DNA of 64,000 nucleotides from Cryptomeria japonica (Eukaryota > Streptophyta > Pinopsida > Cupressales > Cupressaceae): assembly GCF_030272615.1 (NCBI RefSeq), contig NC_081413.1, positions 561,923,010-561,987,009 on the forward strand, in the 5' to 3' direction. The notes below the pieces were generated by a model. That model was not told the DNA's origin, made no database searches, and was given only the letters and a program-made list of their open reading frames with translations. Position 1 is the stretch's first letter. The number at the start of each line of letters is the position of its first letter. Both the position numbers and the translations under genes were made by a program. Below, one piece after another: positions 44,640-55,180 of this stretch.

Positions 44640-45794
44640 GTATGAATGCAAAGAATCAATTAGGCCATCATGCGAGCCTTCCCATTATGAAAAGATGTGT
44701 TATGAAATTAAAGAATGATTGACAAATATAGATGCAATTGGAAAGCATGTTCGTGAGGCCAATATATTAGTGGGCAAGTGTTTCTTATAAGTCAATGGTC
44801 AAAACATTAATGTGTTAGTATACTGTAATTGTTGGTACTTTGGGATAATTACAAGTGCGAATGAAGCAAATGAAGATGGAGGCCACCTCGATAAAATCAA
44901 CAAATGAATTATTTCTTCAATGTAATGGGTTTAATATTATTTTTGTAAAAACTAACTTGTGTCACTCATTGTAACTAAAGGTTAGGAAGTTGACTTTTTC
45001 TGCGCATAAGTGTGTAAGTTATTAACTCTTTAAAATTTATGCAGAAAAGAGTTAGTTATTAACCCAAGATTAAAGTTAGTTACGAAGGTGGTTATTCTAG
45101 GAAGCCTATAAATACAAAGCTATTTATATTGTTGGGGGGGAACTTTTTACAAAGGGAAAACTCTGCTAGAATTCCAGGAGAAACTTGTAATGACATTTTG
45201 ATTTGCACTATGTATAGAAAGGATTTTGGACTTGTATATTTTGAAAAAGGATAATGAAGAATACGTCTTAGTTCGTATGTTCTAAATGTATTCATGTGTT
45301 ATTATTGCTGATTTCTCATATGTCAAATTGGTAGTCTTTTTATGCATATGTGATCTATACGATTGATGTGATGATGCACAAGCAACCTTTGGTATCTTAG
45401 TTTGAATGTGTTGAAGTATCTTATCTCTCCGTATGTTGAGATTTTTCATTCTTCTTTAGCATCATGTCATGGCTAAGCATATTAACTTATGAACTCCCCT
45501 TGTAATTTGTTGCTAATGTTGGGAAATCTCAGTCGATGGTCGTATGTCTATTGTTGGGGTTTCTATCTTTATTTCTCTTTAGTTTTATGTTTTCTCCTTT
45601 ATGTACTTTCGGGTTAAAAGTACACAAAATCCTAAATACCCCTATCATACGAGGGAGCTGCCCCTCTCAAATGCAGAGGAAGATCATGTTTCACAGAATG
45701 ATCTCTCCAACTGTTGGAACGTTTGTCACTGCTCATCGAGCAAATAGGGTTAGTTTCAAGTAAACGACCACAGTGACAAATCTATTTACCAACA
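44640..45794 (+). repeat. E4 3' LTR (right), second part
   Basis: Resumes the E4 LTR after E3 and matches 22290-23449. It contains the TATA box 'tataaata' at 45107-45114 and ends 'tatttaccaaca'. CCTTG at 45795-45799 is the right TSD of E4. Confidence 0.9.
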
Positions 45795-46488
45795 CCTTGT
45801 AAGCAAAGGAAAGATGAGTGGGTGGAGAGACCAAGAGGGAGAGTGACCAAACTGATGATAAATTTTTTATTGTTTGATTTGTGCAGAACCTTTGGTGGTG
45901 TTTTTTTGTTTAGAAAAAGTGAACCCTTGGTAATTCCTTTGTAAAAGCACTAAATTAGGCATTAGTGTCCTAAAGCCTAGGATTTGATGGTTAGGTGATC
46001 AAATGAAATGATGGAGAACTAAAAATTTGGAATCTAATAGAGATCTAAAAAAGGGTATCCCTAATGAGAATTGGTTTTGGAGGTCCTTTGGGAAGTTTTG
46101 GAGTTAAAAGAAAAATACCCATTTTGTAGGGCTAATTGCTAGTAGGTTTTCTACTAGGTCTAATTGGGAAAATAAAGTTTTTCTACTTTTAGAGTATATC
46201 CAAGCGATATGATTAGTGCCTTTGGGTTGGCAGAAGTGTTGAGAACATGTCCATGTCCCGTGGAACTTTGAAGTTGTGAAAGATCTTAAAATGCTAGGGT
46301 GGAGCACTTGGAGGGAACCTAGGAGTGTGAAGTTGTGAAAAGTGAGTGGTGAGCCCCATAGTTAGGAAATGAATTGTCTTAGCGAGAGGACACAAGGAAG
46401 TGGTCCCTTGTGGATAGGCTTGTGTTGTAGGAGTCCTTGGAGGATCCTAGAAAGTGTTGGTAAACCTAGGTTGATTTGGTTTATGTCA
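45795..46488 (+). repeat. E2 3' LTR, second part
   Basis: Resumes the E2 LTR (compare 13270-13905): 'gcagaacctttggtggt', 'cctaatgagaattggttttg'. Similarity ends at 'taaacctaggttgatttggt' (46480). The last few bases of the LTR appear shortened or replaced. Confidence 0.82.
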
Positions 46489-47806
46489 TTTTTCTTCATG
46501 TGGTAAGCATACTCATGATTCCATATTATTTTCAAATGAAAGCACAAAGAAAAATGCTATGTGTTGGAAATCCTTCTTTTGACCAACTCCCAAGGAATGT
46601 ATTAGATGCTTCTTTAGATATTGTAGTTGTGATATTTTTGTCAAATATTATGTTGAGTGTTGTCGAAGGTACTATTTGTGATGACAATGATAGTAATATT
46701 GTTAGTGATGAAAATGTTGTTGGTAATGAAAATTTTAATGATGATAATAAAAATGAGTTTCTTGTGCAATGTGATTATATTGGATATGCAATTTTTGATG
46801 ATTATGATGATGTTTGTCCCTACTAATATATTCCACTTATTTTAGGATTTCAAGATAAAGATATTGCCTTTTGCTTAATAACTAAATCAAAGAGATCATG
46901 TTGTTGACATTTTCCCCTCTCATACATTAAAGGGGGGACCCTGTGTATATATGAATATTCAAATGGACACACCTTGTGTTTGGTATGGTAATTAGCATTC
47001 AATATATTGACTGCACCCAATTTTTTCTATTTAAAGTATTATTTCCAATGTTAATGCAAGGTTGATCTAGAATGGTGGTGACTGCTCATATTGGTCAATA
47101 ACGTTTGGTCACTTTTTCAAGTTGCAACATGGATAAATGAAGTTGCAATTTGAGATATGTCAAAGTAATAGGCTCGTTATTAAAAGTTGACACATATCAA
47201 AGTAATGTACTCAATTTCATGATTTGAGAACTATCAAAGTTATAGGCTCATTTTCAAAAGTTGAGAGTTGTCAAAGCAATGAGCTCAATTATCAAGTTTG
47301 AAGCATGCCAAAGTAACAAAGTTACTTCAAGAAACAAATATTTCCACCAAAGAGATAGGTCAAGAGAAGTTTGAGAAGTTAAAAATATTGCTTGGTTTCA
47401 TGAAAAAATTGTCCTTTATTCAATCTTCTAAAAATGGCCTCCATACTTCTACTATTGTCGCATTTAATAAAATTGACAATAAATGGACATTGTTGCCTAT
47501 CCTTGACCTGTGATTAATTACCATTTTTCTTTTTCTTGTTTAATTTTTTTTAAAAATAATTTAAATAAAAGCCTTATTATTTGGAAGGGATCACTCATAT
47601 TATTTTGGCATAATTTGATGACTACTTCTTTCCAAGTCAATGAATCTTCTTGTGCACCTTGGCAACAATAGTTTCAAACAAGTTTTAGGGTGTTGTTTTT
47701 GGACTACAATTCTGTTTTATTTTAGTTTTTATTAATAGTATTATGCTTATTACTCAATATTAAATTTTAAATTAGATACAATTTTAAAATTTAATTTAAA
47801 AGAGGG
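46489..47806. other. Unassigned sequence right of E2
   Basis: AT-rich, with no recognised domain. A 116-residue frame (46476-46826) is Asp/Asn-rich, low complexity and starts in the E2 LTR, so it is not called. About 47140-47330 has five imperfect units of 36-38 bases (see repeat). A purine tract, 'tttaaaagaggg', ends at 47806 next to TGTTAGG. Confidence 0.45.
47140..47330. repeat. Imperfect 36-38-base tandem repeats
   Basis: Five units of the form 'gttgagagttgtcaaagcaa' plus 't(a/g)ggctcattttcaaaa' (near 47144, 47190, 47227, 47264, 47300). Confidence 0.6.
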
Positions 47807-47821
47807 TGTTAGGAAAATCTA

Positions 47822-47994
47822 AAATAATATACATACATACATCTACATATGTGTGTATATACATATAAATATATATAAATACATCTATACATATGTGTGT
47901 GTGTGTGTGTATACATATATATGTATATGTATACATGTATACACACACACACATATATGTATGTATATACATATATACATACATACATACATAC

Positions 47995-48041
<47 letters not shown>

Positions 48042-48196
48042 CATATATATGTATATGTATACATGTATACACACACACATATATGTATGTATATATACAT
48101 ATGTATAAACATATATATGCATATATAATTATATACATACATACATATGCATACATATGTATATGTATGTATATGTATACATATACATACATATAC

Positions 48197-48245
<49 letters not shown>

Positions 48246-48770
48246 CATATATTTATACATATACATATATATACATATATTTATACATATACATATATAT
48301 ACATATATACAAATATATATACATATATACATATATATACATGTATATACACACATATATATATGTATATTTATGTATATGTATATACACGTATATATGT
48401 GTCTGTGTGTGTGTGGATATATGTATGTATATATGTACATGTATATATATATATATGTATGTACACACACACACACACACATATATGTGTATATATGCAT
48501 GCATGTATGTATATATATATATATATGTATATACATGTATATGCATTTACATATACATATATATACATATATGTATATATATATATGCGTGTACATATGT
48601 AGATGTATATATGTATATAGAACATATATATACATATATGTATAGATGTATACATATACAGATACACACACACATACATACATACATACATACATACATA
48701 CACATACACATATACATACACATACACATACATATACCCATACACACACACACACACACACACATAAATG
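47822..48770. repeat. Long TG/TA microsatellite at the right R1 copy
   Basis: About 950 bases of alternating tatg, atac, (tg)n, (ca)n and (ta)n runs, with long (gt)n at 48007-48038. It is nearly four times the length of the tract at the left R1 copy. Long frames on both strands here are repeat artefacts. Confidence 0.95.
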
Positions 48771-48794
48771 GCACATCATTGAAATCATAAATAG
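48771..48794. repeat. Repeat R1, right copy, first bases
   Basis: 'cacatcattgaaatcataaatag' as at 898-921, then interrupted by E6. The final ATAG (48791-48794) is repeated at 61125-61128 as TSD. Confidence 0.85.
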
Positions 48795-48820
48795 GGGTAA
48801 GTGCACAAAGATGGTGGTCA
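48795..48820. repeat. E6 left terminal inverted repeat
   Basis: 26 bases identical to the reverse complement of 61099-61124. Weaker similarity continues inwards ('aaaag'). Confidence 0.9.
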
Positions 48821-48891
48821 GAAAAGTGAACACACCCAAAGAAAAAAAAACGCGCACAGGGTATTTCAAATTTAAAGAACTCCATACGTGT

Positions 48892-49047
48892 TTAGGCTCA
48901 TTTTTCTGAGCCTAACCAAATATAAACCACGTACATGGTTTAAAGTATACTAACCGCATGTGCGGTTTAAAATCTAAAACCCCGTACGCGGTTTAGAAAC
49001 TAAAAACCCCGTACGTGGTTTTAGTTTGTAAACAATGTACGTGTTTG
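48892..49047. repeat. E6 left subterminal palindromic repeats
   Basis: A hairpin 'ttaggctca…tgagcctaa' (48892-48915) is followed by five palindromic units: 'aaaccacgtacatggttt' (48924), 'aaccgcatgtgcggttt' (48952), 'aaaccccgtacgcggttt' (48977), 'aaaccccgtacgtggttt' (49004) and a weaker one (49030). Such arrays near TIRs are known transposase-binding regions in CACTA and hAT elements; here that is inference. Confidence 0.82.
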
Positions 49048-49126
49048 TCTGTCAATAAAATGCAATTAATTTAGCATTCCATTAGGTTTTTCGGTAGGAT
49101 ATATACATAAAATATAACATTTAAGT

Positions 49127-49406
49127 ATAATGCTGATATGAGCATGCTGATTACTGAAATTTGACTAAGTCTGAAATTTATAAGAATACTCAAAAAAATA
49201 GAATCTGCATTATAACTCTTAGAGATCTAGAACCACTCTCAAACATCCTGACAATATATACATAAAATATAACTTAAAGTATAAGGATGTTTGAGAGTGG
49301 TTCTAGATCTCTAAGAGTTATAATGCATATTCTAGTTTTTCAAGTATTCTTATAAATTTCAAACTTAGTCAAATTTCAATAATTAGCATGCTCATATTGG
49401 CATTAT
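49127..49406. repeat. Foldback with 123-bp arms inside E6
   Basis: Arms 49127-49249 and 49284-49406 are nearly perfect inverted copies (for example 'gagagtggttctagatctct' in one arm and its complement in the other), with a 34-base loop. The loop word 'atatatacataaaatataac' also occurs just left of the first arm (about 49100-49119), as a direct repeat. Confidence 0.9.
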
Positions 49407-49940
49407 CTCTCTCATCTCTTCCCTACATTCCCCATCTCTCTTCCTTAACCCCTACCCTTTTGTCTCTTAGGCATCTCCCTCTCTACTTTCTTTCCTCTCT
49501 TGGGTATCTCTCCCTCTCTACTTTCTTCCCTCTCTCGGGTATCTCTCCCTCTCTTTCTCATCTCCCTCACCCTCTTTCTCTCTTTCATTTATCCCTCGCT
49601 TTCTCTCCCTCTCTCAAATATCTCTATCTCTCACTCTCTCCCCCTCTCTTCAGTGTCTCTCTCTCTCTCATTCTCTCCCTCTCCCTCCCCCTCCCTTTCT
49701 CTTCTTTTGTCAAGTATTTCTTTCCCTCTAACTCTCTCTCTCCCCCCCTTGCTCCATTTCTCTTTCCCTCAAGTCTCTCTCCTTCTCTCTATCTATGTGT
49801 CTCCCCCACTTTCTCTCTCTCTCTCTCTCATTTATCTCTTGTCTCTCCCTCTTAATCTCTATCTCTCTATCTCACTCTCCTCCTCTCTTAGGTGTATCTC
49901 TCTCCCATTCCCTCCCTCTCCTCCCCCTCTCTCCCTCTCT
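49407..49940. repeat. CT-rich polypyrimidine tract
   Basis: About 530 bases of ctctctccct-type sequence on the plus strand. The Ser/Leu/Pro-rich frames here are low-complexity artefacts. Confidence 0.9.
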
Positions 49941-51530
49941 AAGGGTCATATGTTATTCTTAGGGATCATGTGGTATCCTAGGGATCCATGCATGTTTCAT
50001 AAGGGGTCATAGGACACCATATGACTCCTTAGGACACTGTATGAGCCATAACGACACATAAGAGGTCATATGGAGTCCTAAGCGGTCATAGGACACCATA
50101 TGACCCCTTAGCACACCATACAACCCATAATGACATGAAATGGTGTCCTAAGGGGTTATAGAACACTATATGACCTCTTGGGACACCATACGACCCATAA
50201 CGACACCATATGGAGTCCTAAGGGGTCAAATGGTGTCCTAAGGGTTTGTAGGAGAACTTGAACTTGGAGGACACCATTTTGTGTTTTTTCATGTCATATG
50301 GTATTCTTAAGGGTCATATGGTATCCTAGGGATCCATGCATGTGTCCTAAGGGGTCATAGGACACCATATGACTCCTTAGGACACCATATGAGCCATAAC
50401 AACACATAAGAGGTCGTATGGTGTCCTAAGGGGTCATAGGACACCATATGAGCCATAACAACACATAAGAGGTTTTATGGTGTCCTAAGGGGTCATAGGA
50501 CACCATATGACTCCTTAGGACACCATATGACCCATAACGACACATAAGAGGTCATATGGAGTCCTAACAGGTCATAGGACACCATATGACTCCTTTGGAC
50601 ACCATATGACCCATAACAACACATAAGAGGTCATATGGAGTCCTAAGGGGTCATAGGAAACCATATGACCGCTTAGCACACCATACAACCCATAATGACA
50701 CCAAATGGCGTCCTAAGGGGTCATAGATCACTATATGATCTCTCAAGACACCATATGACCCATAACGACACCATATGGAGTCCTAAGGGGTCAAATGGTT
50801 TATTGAGGGGTCGTAAGAGATCATATGACCCCTTAGGACACCATATGATGCCTAACGACACCATATGGTGTCCTAAGGGGTCATAAGGTGTCCCATGGGT
50901 CATTGGACACCATAAGACACATAAAAAAACCATATGGTTTCCTAAGGGGTCATAGGACACCATATGACCCTTAGAACACAATATGACCCCTAAAAAATCT
51001 AAGGGGTCATAGGGTGTCCTAAGGGGTCATAGGACACTATATGATCCCTTAGCACACTGTAGGACCTATAATGACACCAAATAGTGTCCTAAGGGGTCAT
51101 AGAACACCATATGACCCTTTAGGACACTATATGGTGTTTTTACGGGTTGTATGGTGTCTTGAGGGGTCATATGGAATCCTATGACCCCTTAGGACACCAT
51201 ATGGTGTCGTTATGGGTACTATGGTGCCTTAAGGGGTCATAGGACATCATATGACCTCTTAGGAAACAATATGACCTCTAATGACACCTAAGGGATCATA
51301 TGGTGTCCTAAGGGGTCATAGAACACCATATGACCCTTTAGGACACCATATGACCCATAACGACACCATATAGAGTCCTAAGGGGTCATATGGTGTCCTA
51401 TCATAGAAGACCATATGATCCCTTAGGACACCATATGACCCATAACGACACCTAAGGGGTCATATGGAGTCCTAAGAGGTCATAAGACACCATATGACCC
51501 CTTAGTACACCATACAACCCATTAAGATTA
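49941..51530. repeat. Palindromic satellite-like array
   Basis: About 1.6 kb built on one module, 'catatggtgtcctaagggg', in alternating orientation. For example catatggtgtccta-aggggtca-taggacaccatatg forms a 14-bp stem. Other joints are 'acccataacgacacc' and 'gagtcctaaggggtca'. The higher-order spacing is irregular. No coding potential. Confidence 0.9.
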
Positions 51531-51684
51531 TCTAACCAATACATCCACATGATCCAAAGAAACCAATACGTTCATCTTCTTCAAACGTTTTACTTTATAT
51601 CCTATCTTCTTTAAAAAAAAACAAAAAAAACCGACCACCTTGTCAATCTTCTTATCACCTCATCTATATGCAAACAAAAAGAAG
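51531..51684. other. Short unique stretch
   Basis: Between satellite and GA tract. Contains a poly-A-rich run near 51610-51630; nothing else is seen. Confidence 0.4.
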
Positions 51685-51744
51685 ATATATTGGAGGGAGA
51701 GGGAGAGAGGGGAGGGAGGGAGAGAGAGGAAGAGAGATGGAAGG

Positions 51745-51839
<95 letters not shown>

Positions 51840-51859
51840 GATATCGAGGAAGGGAGAAG

Positions 51860-51906
<47 letters not shown>

Positions 51907-51960
51907 GGAGAAAAAGAGAGGAACCTTGTACATGCTTGAGAGGGGGAGAGAGGGAGACAA
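51685..51960. repeat. GA-rich polypurine tract
   Basis: Includes about 85 bases of perfect (ga)n at 51748-51835, (ga)n at 51865-51895 and an 11-base g run at 51896-51908. It is the complement in composition of the CT tract on the other side of the satellite. Confidence 0.93.
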
Positions 51961-52140
51961 TACACATACATACACACATATGTGTGTATATATACTTAAT
52001 ATATTATAAATTATTATATACATATATATAAATATTTAATATTATATATTTTTATATTATATATAAATTACATATTATATGTATACACATATTATATATA
52101 CAATATCATATTATACACACTCCCAAACTTAAACAAACTT
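51961..52140. repeat. AT-rich simple sequence
   Basis: tata/atta-rich with short (ac)n and (ta)n runs. Confidence 0.7.
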
Positions 52141-52296
52141 AGCGCATATGCGTTATTTATAGTAAAAATAGCTCATATGCACTTTTTATAGTAAAAATAG
52201 CACATATGCGCTTTTTCTAGTTAAGATAGAGCATACGCGCTAGTTAAGATAGAGCATACATGCTTCTCACACCATAAGTACCTTGTACGCGCTTTT
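52141..52296. repeat. E6 right subterminal repeats
   Basis: Three 29-base units with palindromic core 'agcgcatatgcg' and tail 'tttatagtaaaaat' (52141, 52170, 52199), then shorter relatives 'agagcatacgcgctagttaa' (52228) and 'agagcatacatgcttc' (52251), ending with 'gtacgcgc'. They are the counterpart of the left subterminal array. Confidence 0.82.
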
Positions 52297-53135
52297 GACT
52301 GTTTAGGCTTGGAAATAGGCCTGGATGACAAAGCTATAGTTTGGAAGTTTGATTTCCCTCCTTTTCCCTCCTTTTTGACGTATTTTATTTTATCAACTTG
52401 GTTTCTCGACTTTTTCATCATCAGGTTTACACTTCATCAAGTGGGTATTTCTAAAATTGCCACCATATTTTCACCCATCTTCTGATCTTTCTAACCATAT
52501 AATTTTTTTAAAATTTGAACAACAATAACATATTATTATTGAATTTCTTTTACGAGTGTCTCCATAATTCTCACAGACATATGTGCATCATTTTTTTAAT
52601 AAATTTTGATATACTTATCCAAATTTTAAAAAAATTATATATTATTGTAGTGCACTTGATTCTTTACAAAAAAAAAATTTTAAATGTATTTTTGATATTT
52701 TTAGTGCAACTTATTCTTCGCGCACAAACAGGTACCTAATTTTCAGGATGTGCTCGATTGGAAAAATCATAAAAAAAAATACTTAACAAAAAATTACAAA
52801 AAAATACACATCTTCTAGTTCTCACTCTTAGCTATCTTTCTGCCAAAGGATTTGTCAAAATATTAAATCTAACTATGACTTTTTTGATGCACATGTCAGA
52901 CACTATGTTTTGTTTTTTTCTAAAAAAACCAGGGTTTGTTTTTTGTGTGTGAAGGATTTGACCCCCTTAATCTTATCCAATTTTGAAAACTTTTAGTAGT
53001 TTGGAAACTAGATTTAGATTAATACAATATTTTTTCTTTGATTATCTTCATATCTTGAGTGGATGGCTTTCAAATTTTCCCTCTAAGTTCAGGTTCACTT
53101 GATTTCAAAAAAAAAAGTGTCCACTTATAACCCCC
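52297..53135. other. E6 right arm, unassigned
   Basis: AT-rich, without recognisable domains. 52450-52490 contains 'ttgccaccatattttcaccc', weakly similar to the TIR. The last five bases CCCCC (53131-53135) are the left TSD of E5. Confidence 0.45.
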
Positions 53136-54766
53136 TGATGGGGTTTACCTAGCCTACTCAACACTCCACCTAGCTGGTGTTGCTCAATTCCACCAACTCA
53201 CCAGGCCTAGTTGCACTCTATACCTCCAAGTCCTTCTCAATATCTTCTAGGGCTTGTTTCTTGACCTTCCTAAGGTGTTTTGGTTAGGAACCCTATCAAT
53301 TCACTGTGCTTCTCAGGTGCTCAATTTTGGCCTCTTGGCCTCAACTTGTCAAAATGACCTCCAATTGTTTTAAGGTGTTGCAGAGGTGTAGGGAGGCCTT
53401 CTAACATGTTTTTGGTGAATTTATAGTCTATTAATGGTTTGCAACCTTTAGGTTTCTTACCGATTTCACAATCTTGCCTAGAAAAGGGCTACAAGGAAAG
53501 AGCGCCAATTAGGCCTCCAAAACTGGTTTTCTAGGGCTTGAGGGAAAATGACTCAAAGAACCCCCAAACAAGTATATCTTTTCTTAAATTTTACCCTCAT
53601 CCCTAAAATATTTTTGTCATTTTAGGCCCTGGTCTGACCGTACAAGGTATGAACCCCAAAATGAGAGTATGAAGGGTTTTTAAGGCCTTTAACTGGCAGT
53701 GAGTAAACAAATTGGGGTTTTTCTATCAAATGGATTTTTCAAGGCTCCTCCTTGTGCATAAAAGTCTTCCCCAACCCCATGGAGCCCTCCAAACTATGAA
53801 ATGATGATCTTGCACTCACCCCTGCACTTTACACCACTTTTTCACCTCTTTTTCTCTAGTCAGGTTGCTCCGGGACTCGCCTAGAATGAGGCGACTGTCA
53901 TATCCAAACACTTCTCCAGAACTTGAACCTACATATGTACAATTTATAGGAGGTTTCCAACCATGTACCAACTAGTCATGATGGCAACACGTGTGGGACT
54001 CATGGGGCAACCATATGTACAAGAAAATTGCTATTTACAAGCCAAAACTGGCTATCTACAAACTTGAGCAAGAAAACACCTATCTACAATATCTAGAAAG
54101 ATCTAAAATGAACAAACAATACAATAAAACATAAGAGTAACTCAATCCATTTCTGGATCAATGGATTCAATCCATTTTCTATTGCAAAATTGAGTAAAAC
54201 AAGCCAAAATGTTGCCAACAAGACTGAAAATGAGTAGTTTCAGTTGTTGAACTTACAAAAAAAACTTCACCAACCTTGGTGAATGTGAAAGAGAGGGTTT
54301 ATATATATTTCCCATGTGTGGAGTCCTTCCATGGCATTGAGAAATCCCTAACCCCACTGCTAACCAATTTTAGGACAAAAATTGTCATGACAACTTTCAA
54401 AAGTTGTCATGACAACTTTTTGCAACTTTGTGATTTACCCACTTTTGGCCTCTCTAACCTATGAGACCTATTTAAAATCATCACATATGACATTTCAAAC
54501 ATTCCTAAGACCTATTTAACCCTCTCAAATTCTTTTACCAACTTTTGACACTTTTGACCAACAAAAAGGCCAAAAACCTACTCAAACTCACTATTTACAC
54601 AAAAGTGCAAACCTAAGTAAAATGAACTCAACCTAGGCCTAAATTGATACTAAATAATCGCTCTTGGACCCTCCTATAGTCATTATTCACCACTGACTTG
54701 GATAGGGTCAGTACAAGCCAAAATTGTGAAAGTTAAATTGCCTAAGTCCTAGGTGCTCCTGCACCA
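53136..54766 (-). repeat. E5 3' LTR (left)
   Basis: Plus strand 'tgatggggtttacctagcc' to 'ggtgctcctgcacca'; matches 59450-61089. Minus-strand TATA-like run at 54298-54309. The inner edge 'ttctcccaaacaaaagaag' (54767-54785) reads as a purine tract on the minus strand. Confidence 0.92.
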
Positions 54767-54786
54767 TTCTCCCAAACAAAAGAAGA

Positions 54787-55180
54787 TCATGTCACCTCTT
54801 TGGGAATCAGATTTTGATTAATATCAAGCTTCTTGAAATTTTTATCAAGCACCCATGTAGCCTCAGCATCATCCATACCCTTCCATTTGATGAGGTGCTC
54901 CCAATAGGCTTGATGCCTTGTTTTCTTGGCGATCCTTGAATTTAACACCTTCTCGGCCTTTGGATTTGGTTTGGTTGGTAACTGAAGGTTATTCAAATCA
55001 TCTGAAACCTCTGAGTGAATAAAATCTGATCCTTTAATTGTACCCTTATAGGAAATCAAGTTTTCTATATTGAAAATTGGTGACAATCCTATGTCACTAG
55101 GTAGATCCACCTTGTATGCATTTTCTCCATACTTGGATAGAATGGTACATGGGCCTATCCTCCTCATTTGTAGCTTGTTT
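54787..55180 (-). pseudogene. E5 integrase C-terminus and chromodomain
   Basis: A 126-residue frame: GPCTILSKYGENAYKVDLPS, IGLSPIFNIENLISYKG, then the chromodomain RIAKKTRHQAYWEHLIKWKG and DDAEATWVLDKNFKKLDINQ. It starts a few bases after the stop (TAG) that ends the integrase core frame. The chromodomain is thought to guide integration to modified chromatin. Confidence 0.85.

Larger units (their letters stand above)
19546..45794 (+). mobile_element. E4: chimeric LTR element with 3.9-kb LTRs
   Basis: Left LTR 19546-23449. Right LTR 25899-28698 plus 44640-45794 (split by E3). Internal region only 2.4 kb. Ends are TGTTGCCCCC...CCAACA; TSD is CCTTC/CCTTG (4 of 5). No gag, RT, RNase H or integrase is present. 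The internal region holds an unrecognised repeat-containing ORF, and the LTRs carry host-like PPR and CinA/nucleotidylyltransferase sequence. This resembles a LARD-type non-autonomous element. Plus orientation is inferred from the primer-like site, a TATA box and the ORFs. No clear polypurine tract was seen before the right LTR. Confidence 0.85.
12322..46488 (+). mobile_element. E2: decayed chromovirus (Ty3/gypsy), host of the nest
   Basis: Plus-strand element with a 1.6-kb 5' LTR (12322-13945), an initiator-Met-type primer site, then gag, protease, RT, RNase H, an integrase remnant, a chromodomain, a purine tract and a 3' LTR starting at 18609. The 3' LTR is split at 19545 by E4 and resumes at 45795. 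Without insertions the element is about 7.9 kb. Every coding part has stops or shifts. It also has a 653-bp internal tandem duplication and a deleted integrase core, so it is an old copy. The C-terminal chromodomain places it among chromoviruses. E5 is of the same general type. Confidence 0.88.

Noticed and set aside
46476-46826. 116-residue plus-strand frame rich in Asp/Asn
   Set aside because: Starts in the E2 LTR end, low complexity, no recognisable motif.
47796-48909. Long frames up to 297 residues on both strands
   Set aside because: Same microsatellite artefact; no real composition or motif.
49388-50012. Ser/Leu/Pro-rich frames of 155-170 residues
   Set aside because: They translate the CT-rich tract and the start of the satellite.
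49941-51530. Possible CRISPR array
   Set aside because: Units are inverted as well as direct, spacing is irregular, there are no unique spacers, and the setting is a plant transposon.
51611-52031. Arg/Glu-rich and Ser/Leu-rich frames
   Set aside because: They translate the GA tract in both directions.
52450-52490. TIR-like word 'ttgccaccatattttcaccc' as an internal end of a smaller transposon
   Set aside because: Similarity to the E6 terminus is weak and no matching TSD was seen.
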